In this document: one piece after another, positions 26,201-34,208 of the stretch | Layout: every line of letters begins with the position of its first letter | Numbering within the stretch: position 1 is the first letter of the stretch | NCBI RefSeq assembly: GCF_900109195.1 | Contig: NZ_FNZG01000007.1 | Coordinates: 1 to 64,000 of the forward strand | Direction: 5' to 3' | Source: Pseudooceanicola nitratireducens | Lineage (GTDB): Bacteria; Pseudomonadota; Alphaproteobacteria; Rhodobacterales; Rhodobacteraceae | DNA: 64,000 bases | Notes under the pieces: generated by a model | What the model was told of the DNA's origin: nothing | Databases searched by the model: none | What the model saw: only the letters and a program-made list of their open reading frames with translations | Position numbers and translations under genes: made by a program

Positions 26201-26479
26201 TTGTTTATTGCGCGCAACGCACCGTTGCTGTTCGCGTTCCTGCTTGGAAGCATGCCGATAGCCGCGGCAGCAGATTGCGTACCTCCCGAACGACCGTTCT
26301 TGCCTCAGTCGCGAGAAGACGTTCGTGCCTATGCCGATCTGCTGCGTTCTGATTTCGAGGGCTACATTGCCGACATTCAGGAATACTTCCGCTGTCTTGA
26401 TGCCGAGCGCCAACGGGCGTTTCAGGAGGCGCGCGAGGTCAGTGAAGACTATGGAAGACTGATCGAGCTATTGGACTGA
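26201..26479 (+). CDS. Small secreted hypothetical protein
   Basis: 92 residues from a TTG codon at 26201. A signal peptide (LLFAFLLGSMPIAAAA) is followed by a short mature part with two Cys (DCVPPERP, YFRCLDAE), suggesting one disulfide, and a helical acidic C-terminus. AGGAG lies 13 bases upstream, rather far, so the start is uncertain. No family recognised. It lies inside the inverted-repeat region beside ParDE. Confidence 0.55.
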   Translation: MFIARNAPLLFAFLLGSMPIAAAADCVPPERPFLPQSREDVRAYADLLRSDFEGYIADIQEYFRCLDAERQRAFQEAREVSEDYGRLIELLD

Positions 26480-26493
26480 GCAACCGCATGGGC

Positions 26494-26814
26494 TTAACCG
26501 CCGTCGAGATCCTCGTAGTAGACGAGTGCGGGCATGTTGCGGCGCTGATGCACGATGCGCAGGATGACTGCCGCGCCATCCGCCGGATCGAGCCGCTTGT
26601 AGAAGATCACGTGTCGCTGGCAATTGACGGACCGCATCCCCGGGACAAAGAGACTCCTGTCCCGGCCCGCGTCGGGATCCCCAGTGATCCGCTCGAAGGC
26701 GGTGACCAACTGGCGGTAATAGACGAGCCATTGGTCCCTTCCCCAGGTCTCGACGGTGTAGGTGCGTATCTCTTCTAGGTCAGACTTGGCCTGTCCGGAA
26801 AGCCGAATCGTCAT
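26494..26814 (-). CDS. parE: ParE/RelE-family toxin
   Basis: 106 residues with the fold marks of ParE: MTIRLSGQAKSDLEEIRTYT, WGRDQWLVYYRQL, and SVNCQRHVIFYKRLD near the C-terminus. Such toxins poison gyrase or cut mRNA and stabilise plasmids by killing plasmid-free daughters. The antitoxin gene lies 5 bases upstream in the same operon. Confidence 0.85.
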   Translation of the reverse strand: MTIRLSGQAKSDLEEIRTYTVETWGRDQWLVYYRQLVTAFERITGDPDAGRDRSLFVPGMRSVNCQRHVIFYKRLDPADGAAVILRIVHQRRNMPALVYYEDLDGG

Positions 26815-26819
26815 TCGGG

Positions 26820-27062
26820 TCAGCGATCAAACGCATCCGGTTCGAAGGCTTGGGCATCGAACTCGGCGAAATCCCCATTCTCGGCCAGGGTGGCTGCCAT
26901 CTCGAGATCGGCCTTGAGGGCATAGAACTGCCGCGCGCCATCCTTCTCCATCAGCATCCTTACGCCGGCGCGCACGACTTCGCTCAAATTGGCGTAGGCG
27001 CCGGACTCGATCTGCGCCTGCACATATTTCTGCATCGGTTCGGTCAGGTGGACGTTTGGCAT
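26820..27062 (-). CDS. parD: ParD-family antitoxin
   Basis: 80 residues: a ribbon-helix-helix N-terminus (VHLTEPMQKYVQAQIESGAYANLSEVVRAGVRML) and a flexible acidic C-terminus (FAEFDAQAFEPDAFDR) that should wrap the toxin. It is the first gene of the ParDE operon and probably represses it. Confidence 0.87.
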   Translation of the reverse strand: MPNVHLTEPMQKYVQAQIESGAYANLSEVVRAGVRMLMEKDGARQFYALKADLEMAATLAENGDFAEFDAQAFEPDAFDR

Positions 27063-27477
27063 CAGACTCTCCTATCCATGCTCAATCGTATCAGATACTG
27101 CCATAAATCTTCAAGCGCATGTTCGATCCCAACATAGGCCACAACATAGGATCGTTGCTCCACCCGCCCTTCCGTTCCCGGATTCCAGCCGTGGAACCAA
27201 GCCCTACAGTTTTCCGACACTGCCCTTCCCGGGACCATGGGCGCTGCGACACGCCGTTTGACGGGCTCATGCGGTCTGTTCTTCCGTGACCGCTTTCGTG
27301 GCCGCATGGAAACACCACATTTTCCTTTTTCCGCAAATGTTTGTTTGGCATCTAACGTGAAATGAAGCCGCAATTTTGGCCGCTTTCAAGACGCCACAAG
27401 AGCCCAAACCGGCGTCAGATCTTGGAAGCCGTCACGCGACACAAGCGAACAATCGCAGGCCACTATCAATCAAATCT
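27063..27477. other. Intergenic stretch upstream of parD
   Basis: About 415 bases. The parD promoter must lie near its left end. Minus-strand frames here (for example 27091-27351) show no domain. The rest shows no clear structure until the repeat at 27478. Confidence 0.35.
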
Positions 27478-27509
27478 TCTTGCTATCATTAATGTTGTTT
27501 CGTATCGCT
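27478..27509 (+). repeat. 32-bp inverted repeat, right copy, promoter-like
   Basis: Matches the reverse complement of 26072-26103 in 31 of 32 positions. Read on the plus strand it gives TTGCTA, 17 bases, TATCGC, and leads 27 bases later to the ATG of the secreted protein at 27536. The two copies thus look like twin promoters facing away from each other, 1.4 kb apart. Confidence 0.75.
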
Positions 27510-27535
27510 GCACCATTATAGATGGAGTCGGCATC

Positions 27536-28189
27536 ATGAAGCACGTGATCCACGGCGTGGCCACGGCCACGGCACTAAGCATATCCGGACTAATGGCCTC
27601 GTCAGCACCGGCTCAGGCCTATCAGGTGGACTGTGCAATCCTCCTCTGCCTTGCGGGCGGCTGGCCTGCCTCCGCGCCCTGCGCACATGCTAGAGCGGTC
27701 TTCATTCGGCGGATCACACCATGGCCGATCGAGCCGCCCTTACAAATCTGGCGGTGTCCGATGGGTGTGTCGCTCAACGATCCCAGTCCGATGTCGCCTA
27801 TGGAACGCCTTTATGACATCACGTTCCGCGATCCGCCCGAACCGCAGGAAGCGACTCCGATACCCCTTGTCCGCGTCCAGGCGGATGAGCAAGCCGACAT
27901 CGACATCTCGGGCGATGCCTTTGATTTCGTTCGCAGCATTCGCGTTTATCACATCCAGTACCGCCAGCATGAAAACCGAGATGGCGAGTGCAATCGCAGC
28001 GATTCCACGCGATTGGGGTCCTACGGAGTGCAAGGCGATTACCGTTGGACAAGATCCAACGTGGGCCAAGTGCCGACCGCATCCGACCTGAGAATCCCGA
28101 ATGGATGTGGCAGCTACTTTTACCGCTCCGTCTTCGTCGACTGGCGTGATCACGCCGGGAACTACGGCGCTGAGGAAGTTCGCTACTGA
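27536..28189 (+). CDS. Secreted hypothetical protein of conjugative plasmids
   Basis: 217 residues. Signal peptide ending SAPAQA, then YQVDCAILLCLAGGWPASAPCAHARAVFIRRITPWPIEPPLQIW, a Cys-rich, aromatic N-terminal motif. Similar proteins, as far as I recall, occur near type IV secretion genes in Rhodobacteraceae. The ATG at 27536 is preferred over upstream in-frame ones because it starts the signal peptide. It shares its promoter-like repeat with the virB-side gene, which suggests co-regulation with conjugation. Confidence 0.65.
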   Translation: MKHVIHGVATATALSISGLMASSAPAQAYQVDCAILLCLAGGWPASAPCAHARAVFIRRITPWPIEPPLQIWRCPMGVSLNDPSPMSPMERLYDITFRDPPEPQEATPIPLVRVQADEQADIDISGDAFDFVRSIRVYHIQYRQHENRDGECNRSDSTRLGSYGVQGDYRWTRSNVGQVPTASDLRIPNGCGSYFYRSVFVDWRDHAGNYGAEEVRY

Positions 28190-28425
28190 CAAAATCTGCG
28201 CGTGGTTTTGCCGCGCGCGTCCTCACAACCCCGCACGGGCGGCTGTGCAAAACCCGCGAAAAGGAGACGACGCCAGACCGTGAAGCCTGACGCCGTGCAA
28301 GAAAACTCCGTGAACAAGAGTTTCCTAGCGCACGGCCAAGACACCTGCAACCAGCAAAGTTGTTTTGCTGGCAAGAATGTTGTTGTCTCACGACATGGCG
28401 TCGGATCTCCAAGGAGACCTCGACC

Positions 28426-29268
28426 ATGGAACCTACGACCGGCCTGATCCTGCGACGGATCACGCAAACAAATCTCTCTGTTGCAGCGCACAAGCTTGCT
28501 ACCCTGATCCTCGATGCCATCGCCTGGAAGGATGGCTACAACGGCTTGTCGCGCGGAACGGCAGCCTTCACCCTCTCTGCCCTAGCGGAGAAGATGGGTG
28601 TCTCAAGACAATATCTTTCGGTTCTTTTGAACGAACTTGAGACGTCGGAGTTGCAGCTCGAGCGGGCGAAGCCGAATGGCAAGTTCGCGCCCTGGATCTT
28701 TCGGTTTTCAGCCTTCGATGAAGAGAGTGAAACCCATGTTCTCGTGTCAGATGAAGGCGACACATCACTATCTAGAGATAATAATAACAAAACTATCTTC
28801 TCAGGATTGATCGACATCACCGCGAATTCGAACGTTTTTCAGACCAGTTGGGCAGAGCTCATCAAAGCAGCGAAGGCCACGTTGCCCTGCTGGAACATCG
28901 ACACCCAGGTCATCTGGTATCGCTTCCTCGCCTTCAACCGGTCCCGAGGCAACGGCAGGGTGCCTGCCGGCTTCCTGCTTGGCTTCATGCGCCGATGGCG
29001 GAATTCGCCGGGGACTCCGCCTCGTCCCGAGGTGAAACCATCGCAGAAACGGGTACCAGACCCCAAAGAGCGCGAATTAGTGAGACAGATGCAAGCCGCC
29101 CCGACTACGAACCGCCAGTTCCATGCGTCCGACCTGTGTCGTTTGATCGGTCACGCTGCCTACGAAGCGCGAGTACTGGATGTAATCCGCAAGTTTGGGT
29201 GTCAGAGGTTTTCAGCGACGTTGGCAGTGCACGGACGAGCGGTGTTAGCGGGGGAGATTTCCAGGTAG
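28426..29268 (+). CDS. Putative HTH DNA-binding plasmid protein
   Basis: 280 residues. A helix-turn-helix region near the N-terminus (FTLSALAEKMGVSRQYLSVLLNELETSEL, about 50-80) resembles that of replication or GntR-like regulators. The middle holds a hydrophilic loop (SDEGDTSLSRDNNNKT). The ATG at 28426 has AAGGAG 10 bases before it. The function is unknown; its place after the conjugation remnant suggests a plasmid regulator or accessory replication gene. The 233-bp gap upstream holds no clear gene. Confidence 0.6.
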   Translation: MEPTTGLILRRITQTNLSVAAHKLATLILDAIAWKDGYNGLSRGTAAFTLSALAEKMGVSRQYLSVLLNELETSELQLERAKPNGKFAPWIFRFSAFDEESETHVLVSDEGDTSLSRDNNNKTIFSGLIDITANSNVFQTSWAELIKAAKATLPCWNIDTQVIWYRFLAFNRSRGNGRVPAGFLLGFMRRWRNSPGTPPRPEVKPSQKRVPDPKERELVRQMQAAPTTNRQFHASDLCRLIGHAAYEARVLDVIRKFGCQRFSATLAVHGRAVLAGEISR

Positions 29269-29341
29269 GTTCGCTTGCCAAGCTTTGGAGCCGAGAAACA
29301 CTGCGCGATTCAATATCCGATAGTGAAGTTTATGTAAATAA

Positions 29342-30037
29342 ATGATGGTCGCAGAGAAAGTCGACTGTTGTCTCCCGACATGCCAACCTGCTCACATGCA
29401 ACGGTTCTTCTCAACCAAGATGCCGGGCGTGAATTTTGTAATGAACGTCTTGGTCTTCAGCCTAATCGGTCTCCTGCCGGTCTTGCTCGTTTATGTCATG
29501 CGTGCGCCTGGATTTGCTTCGGCATTGATGGACGGTGGACCGGCGCTATCACGATTTCTCAGGCAGGTTCTGACGAATGGCCTACCGGTCATCTTTATCG
29601 TCAACTACGTCGGCTTCTTCCTGTTTGCGATGTTGAAGGCGAAAGACACCAATAGCCGTGATCCGGCGGTATTCATTCTCTTCGATGTGATAACTCGCGT
29701 CGCTCTTTTTCTCGTTCTCCACGCCTTCAATTACGTGCTTTCCGCCAGTTGGTTCGGCTCTTTTGGAGGCAGTCGGGCGACGGCTCTTTCAGTGGTTGCG
29801 CCCACACTGGCGCGGTCAGCACTCTTTGAAAACATATCCGGAGTCTACCTGTACGCCACTTTGGTAAGTGCACTGCCGCTCTATGTTACGGCAGCCGGAA
29901 AGTCGGCAATCCTGAGACCAATCTTTGATCTCTTCCCAAAGAAAATGGGCGCGGTTTCGGTTGCTCTCCTTGCTTTTTTGTCGGCCGCTGTGTGTCTGAC
30001 GGCTACTGCAGCCGTCATCCTGCGTCTCCTGAGCTAG
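29342..30037 (+). CDS. Multi-pass membrane protein of unknown function
   Basis: 231 residues with about five hydrophobic helices (near 32-53, 78-97, 107-126, 165-185 and 205-228). The N-terminus has three Cys (DCCLPTC) if 29342 is the start; the ATG at 29396 (MQRFFSTKMPG) would omit them. No family recognised. The stop overlaps the convergent dsbB by 4 bases. It stands at the edge of the copper island. Confidence 0.55.
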   Translation: MMVAEKVDCCLPTCQPAHMQRFFSTKMPGVNFVMNVLVFSLIGLLPVLLVYVMRAPGFASALMDGGPALSRFLRQVLTNGLPVIFIVNYVGFFLFAMLKAKDTNSRDPAVFILFDVITRVALFLVLHAFNYVLSASWFGSFGGSRATALSVVAPTLARSALFENISGVYLYATLVSALPLYVTAAGKSAILRPIFDLFPKKMGAVSVALLAFLSAAVCLTATAAVILRLLS

Positions 30038-30549
30038 ACTGCCGTCACGCTCTCATCTGAGCGGGACGCGCGCCAAGCTTTGGCAAGAGCCAGGATCCAG
30101 AGCCCTGCAAGAACGAAACTCCAAAGCGCGTTCCAACTCGCCATCGACAGGCTCAGAAATTCCCACGCGACTTCGTCACACATCACCAAGGTTGATGGAG
30201 CGGATGATGCGGAGGGCAAAAGGTCCGAAGCTAACAAGTTCGACATATCAAGACCAGAGCCGGTGCACGCCGTCGGACCTTCCCACCAACCTCGTTCGAC
30301 GCCGGTATGGAACATCCCGATACCCGCTGTCACGAACGCGGCGGCAGCGCCTGCCATCAGTAGCAGTAAGATGGGCAAACCAACCATGAGGAGCACGCCG
30401 ATAGCGATGGCGATCGCGTGAGGGTATCGCTGCCAAATGCACATCGCGCATGGTGCGTAGCCCGCTGCCTGAAACAAGAAGGCAGCCAGCAAAAGAACGG
30501 CCGATCCGCCGGCAGCGATCAAACCAAGTTGTTTCGAAGACAGCCGCAT
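30034..30549 (-). CDS. dsbB: DsbB-type disulfide oxidoreductase
   Basis: 171 residues, four helices. First Cys pair CAMC in APCAMCIWQRYPH, second pair C...C in the longer periplasmic loop (PTACTGSGLD... LVMCDEV). DsbB re-oxidises DsbA with quinone. It lies downstream of cusF on the same strand after a strong hairpin, so it may be partly separate from the cus transcript. A partner DsbA-like protein is encoded at 37223. Confidence 0.88.
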   Translation of the reverse strand: MRLSSKQLGLIAAGGSAVLLLAAFLFQAAGYAPCAMCIWQRYPHAIAIAIGVLLMVGLPILLLLMAGAAAAFVTAGIGMFHTGVERGWWEGPTACTGSGLDMSNLLASDLLPSASSAPSTLVMCDEVAWEFLSLSMASWNALWSFVLAGLWILALAKAWRASRSDESVTAV

Positions 30550-30613
30550 TCACTTTCCTTTCGCCTACACGCAGCTCGGCGGTCGAACTCGGTGTACCTC
30601 TCCAAATACGCGC

Positions 30614-30641
30614 CGCAGTTGCCGATTTCTCGGCAACTGCG
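30614..30641. terminator. Perfect 12-bp hairpin between cusF and dsbB
   Basis: CGCAGTTGCCGA and TCGGCAACTGCG pair perfectly around a TTTC loop. It lies between the cusF stop and the dsbB start on the minus strand. No T-run follows, so it may be a partial terminator, an mRNA-stability stem or a processing site. Confidence 0.55.
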
Positions 30642-30650
30642 CATTCATGA

Positions 30651-30992
30651 TCAGTTCGGCATTATGGCCCCGATTGCGTACATGCCATCCTCGCCCTTGA
30701 CGAGCATCAGGGTCACCTCGTCACCATCGGTCACCTCGCCCATCATCTGCGCGTTTTCCAGAACCGTCATATCCATCGTCATTGCAGGCCAGCCGATCTC
30801 GGGAATCGGGTCATGGCTCACGTTGGCCGTGCCGTCGCCGATGGAATTGATCACGGCCTTTGCGTGAACTGCGCCCTCCATTTGTTCGGCGGACATCGGC
30901 ATGTCCGAATGATCCATATTGTGGTTCATTTGTGCGATAGCCCCTGTCGCGGACAGGGTCAGAAGTGCGAGACTTGCAGTCAGTATCTTCAT
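30651..30992 (-). CDS. cusF: CusF-like periplasmic copper chaperone
   Basis: 113 residues. Signal peptide ending AIA, a Met/His-rich linker (QMNHNMDHSDMPM) and a CusF fold with ligands H in NVSHDPIPEIGWPAMTMDM: H, W and two M as in E. coli CusF. It hands Cu(I) or Ag(I) to the Cus pump. GGAG lies before the ATG at 30992 (itself inside an upstream ATG codon context at 31004). It is third in the cus row after cusB and cusA. Confidence 0.9.
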   Translation of the reverse strand: MKILTASLALLTLSATGAIAQMNHNMDHSDMPMSAEQMEGAVHAKAVINSIGDGTANVSHDPIPEIGWPAMTMDMTVLENAQMMGEVTDGDEVTLMLVKGEDGMYAIGAIMPN

Positions 30993-31025
30993 GAGAAGCT
31001 CCATTCTTGAGGTTTGTGCGTTCGA

Positions 31026-34000
31026 TTATTCGGCAGGCAGTGCTGCATCGACGGGCTGCTGAATTGGGGACGTGATTTCGCGGTTAACGCGTTTCAGCGC
31101 GAGCCGTTTCCAAATCACGAATATGGAAGGAATGACAAAAAGCGTCAGCAGGGTCGCTGTCACCATACCGCCGATCATCGGTGCAGCGATGCGTTGCATG
31201 ATCTCCGAGCCGGTGCCGGTGCCATACATGATCGGTATCAGCGCCGCGAAGATGGTGGCCACGGTCATGACTTTGGGTCTCACCCGAAGAACAGCTCCCT
31301 CAAAGACGGCCTCCTCGATATCGTCTTGTGTCAGCTTGCGGCCTTCGGATTGACCGAGTTTGCGTCGCTTTTCCCAGGCGAGATTGAGATAAAGCAGCAT
31401 GACGATAGCTGTTTCGACGGCCACGCCGGCCAGGGCAATGAAGCCGACAAGGACGGCGATCGAAATGTCGAAGCTGAGATACCACAGAAACCAGACACCG
31501 CCTGCCAACGCGACAGGAAGCGCGGCGAGAATGATGCCAACTTCGATCACCCTATTGAACGCCATGAACAACATCAGCGTGATGATCATAAGCGTGGCGG
31601 GGGCGACGATCGCCAGCCGGTCCTGCATCCGCTCGATGTACTCATACTGCCCGGACCATGTCAGAGAATATCCGGGCGGTAGACGCACCTGATCGGCCAC
31701 GACCCTCTGCGCCTCGGCGACATATCCGCCGAGGTCTCGTCCTGCGATATCGATAAACACGAACCCCGTGCGCCGAGCGTTCTCTGATCGGATCATGCCC
31801 GGACCATCCACAATTCGAACATCGGCCAAGGCGGTCAGCGGCACATGAGCCCCCGATGGGGTGACAACGGGCAAGTTTTCGAGGCGTTCGGGGCTGTCGC
31901 GCCACGCCTGCGGATAGCGCAGGTTAATCGGAAAGCGCTCCAGCCCTTCAACGGATTCCGATACCTGCATCCCACCGATGGCGGTTTGCACCACATCCTG
32001 AACATCCCGCACGCTCATCATGTATCGCGCTGCGGCGTCGCGCTTGACGTCGATTTCTATGAAGCGCCCGCCTACCGGACGCTCCGCATAGGCGGAGGCA
32101 GTTCCCTCGATATCCGACACGGCTCGTTCCACTTCGATCCCGATGTCTGTGATGACGTTCAGATCAGCACCCGAAATCTTGACACCAACCGGCGTTCGTA
32201 TCCCGGTGGCAAGCATGTCGATCCGGTTCTTGATCGGCTGGATCCAGACATTGGTCACGCCAGGGATCTGCACAGCCCGATCAAGCTCATCGCGAATTTT
32301 TTCCATGGTCATGCCAGGGCGCCACTCAGCTTCTGGTTTGAGCTGGATCGTGGTTTCCACCATCGTGAGTGGTGCAGGATCGGTCGCTGTCTCTGCGCGC
32401 CCCACTTTGCCGTGCACAGTTTCGACCTCTGGGATTGTAGCGATCAGGCGATTGGTCTGCTGCAGGACCTCGCGCGCCTTACCGATCGACACGCCCGGGT
32501 AGAAGCTTGGCATGTAAAGGAAGTCGCCCTCATTCAGCTCGGGCATGAACTCGGACCCGAGCCGTTGGTACGGATACCACATTGAAGCCACGAGGGCGCC
32601 GGCAAGCAAGGTTGTCGCCCACGGCCAGGCGATGGCTGCGTCGAGAAAGGGACGATACAGGAAGACCACCAATCGGTTCAGTGGGTTTTTGCGCTCGGGC
32701 AAAATCCGGCCCCGGACAAAGTAACCCATCAAGACCGGAACCAGTGTGATCGATAGGATCGCGGCGGCGGCCATCGCGTAGGTCTTTGTATAGGCCAGCG
32801 GGGCAAAAAGCCTGCCCTCCTGATTTTCCAGCACAAAGACAGGCAGAAAGCTGACCGTGATGATTGCCAAGGAGTAAAAGAGGGCCGGACCGACCTCAGA
32901 GGCGCATTCCTGCACGATCCTCCACCTGTTTTCTGCGGTAAGCTTCTCCTTCTCCAGCCGCCTGTGCATCGCCTCGATCATCACGATCGACGCATCGACC
33001 ATGGCTCCAATGGCAATCGCTATGCCGCCAAGCGACATGATGTTCGCATTCACACCCTGCGCTTTCATCAGAATGAAGGCAGCGAAGATTCCGAGGGGCA
33101 ACGACAGAAGGATCACCAGTGATGAGCGCAGATGCAGCAGAAAGGCCGCACAGACGAGGACGACGACAACGAATTCCTGCGTCAGCTTCTTCTTGAGATT
33201 GTCGATTGCGCGTTCGATCACGCCGGACCGGTCATAGGTCGTGATAATCTCGACACCTTCCGGCAGGTTCGGCCGCAACTCTTCGATGCGGGCCTCCACC
33301 GCTTTGATGGTCGCAAGGGCATTGCCACCCCATCGCATGATGACCACGCCGCCAACGGCATCGCCTTGCCCGTCAAACTCTCCGACGCCGCGGCGCAATT
33401 CCGGTCCTAGGCGAATGTCAGCAACGTCGCCGAGGGTCAGAGCAGCTCCACGCTCGTTGATCATTAGGGGGGCGCTGGATAGATCAGAAAGCTCATCGAT
33501 GTATCCGGACGAGCGGATCATGAATTCTGCTTCGCCCATCTCGATCACGCTTCCGCCGGTCTCTCGATTGGCCGCTTGTATCGCGTTCCTGAGTTGTGTC
33601 AGCGTGATATCGTAGGCCCGCAATTTGTTCGGATCGACGACGACCTGATACTGTTTGACCATGCCGCCAATTGTTGCCACTTCAGACACACCGTCGACAG
33701 CCTGCAGTTCGTATTTCAGAAACCAGTCCTGCAGCGTTCTCAGTTGCGCGAGATCGTGTGTGCCGGTTCTGTCGATCAACGCATATTGGTAGATCCACCC
33801 GACCCCGGTGGCATCCGGGCCAAGCTGAGGGGACACTCCGTCCGGCAAGCTCCCGGTGATCTGCCCAAGATATTCGAGGACGCGGGATCTTGCCCAATAC
33901 AGGTCCGTGCCATCTTCGAAAACGACATAGACAAAACTGTCACCAAAGAAGGAAAAGCCGCGTACATCCTGTGCGCCAGGTACCGCCAGCAACGATGTGG

Positions 34001-34208
34001 CGAGCGGATAGGTGATCTGGTTTTCGACCACTTGCGGCGCCTGCCCCGGATAAGGGGTGCGGACGATCACCTGCACATCGGACAGGTCCGGTATCGCATC
34101 GACCGGTGTCTCGCGGATGGCCCAGATGCCTGCGACACCCATCATGACGGCAAGGACCAGAATAACAAACCTATTGGCCAGCGAGGCGCGGATGATCGCC
34201 GGGATCAC
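31026..34208 (-). CDS. cusA: CusA heavy-metal RND efflux pump
   Basis: 1060 residues, normal size for HME-RND pumps. N-terminal helix (RFVILVLAVMMGVAGIWAI) and TPVDAIPDLSDVQVIV are family signatures, as are the periplasmic porter domains, VDASIVMIEAMHRRLE, a Met-containing funnel, and the second helix bundle up to FVIPSIFVIWKRLAL. Proton-driven export of Cu(I)/Ag(I) through CusB and an outer-membrane channel. No CusC gene is seen in the window. The start overlaps the cusB stop by 4 bases. Confidence 0.95.
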   Translation of the reverse strand: MIPAIIRASLANRFVILVLAVMMGVAGIWAIRETPVDAIPDLSDVQVIVRTPYPGQAPQVVENQITYPLATSLLAVPGAQDVRGFSFFGDSFVYVVFEDGTDLYWARSRVLEYLGQITGSLPDGVSPQLGPDATGVGWIYQYALIDRTGTHDLAQLRTLQDWFLKYELQAVDGVSEVATIGGMVKQYQVVVDPNKLRAYDITLTQLRNAIQAANRETGGSVIEMGEAEFMIRSSGYIDELSDLSSAPLMINERGAALTLGDVADIRLGPELRRGVGEFDGQGDAVGGVVIMRWGGNALATIKAVEARIEELRPNLPEGVEIITTYDRSGVIERAIDNLKKKLTQEFVVVVLVCAAFLLHLRSSLVILLSLPLGIFAAFILMKAQGVNANIMSLGGIAIAIGAMVDASIVMIEAMHRRLEKEKLTAENRWRIVQECASEVGPALFYSLAIITVSFLPVFVLENQEGRLFAPLAYTKTYAMAAAAILSITLVPVLMGYFVRGRILPERKNPLNRLVVFLYRPFLDAAIAWPWATTLLAGALVASMWYPYQRLGSEFMPELNEGDFLYMPSFYPGVSIGKAREVLQQTNRLIATIPEVETVHGKVGRAETATDPAPLTMVETTIQLKPEAEWRPGMTMEKIRDELDRAVQIPGVTNVWIQPIKNRIDMLATGIRTPVGVKISGADLNVITDIGIEVERAVSDIEGTASAYAERPVGGRFIEIDVKRDAAARYMMSVRDVQDVVQTAIGGMQVSESVEGLERFPINLRYPQAWRDSPERLENLPVVTPSGAHVPLTALADVRIVDGPGMIRSENARRTGFVFIDIAGRDLGGYVAEAQRVVADQVRLPPGYSLTWSGQYEYIERMQDRLAIVAPATLMIITLMLFMAFNRVIEVGIILAALPVALAGGVWFLWYLSFDISIAVLVGFIALAGVAVETAIVMLLYLNLAWEKRRKLGQSEGRKLTQDDIEEAVFEGAVLRVRPKVMTVATIFAALIPIMYGTGTGSEIMQRIAAPMIGGMVTATLLTLFVIPSIFVIWKRLALKRVNREITSPIQQPVDAALPAE

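Noticed and set aside
26072-27509. Insertion sequence bounded by the 32-bp inverted repeat
   Set aside because: No transposase gene lies inside and no target duplication was found; the repeats read as promoters, so a transposon is not supported.
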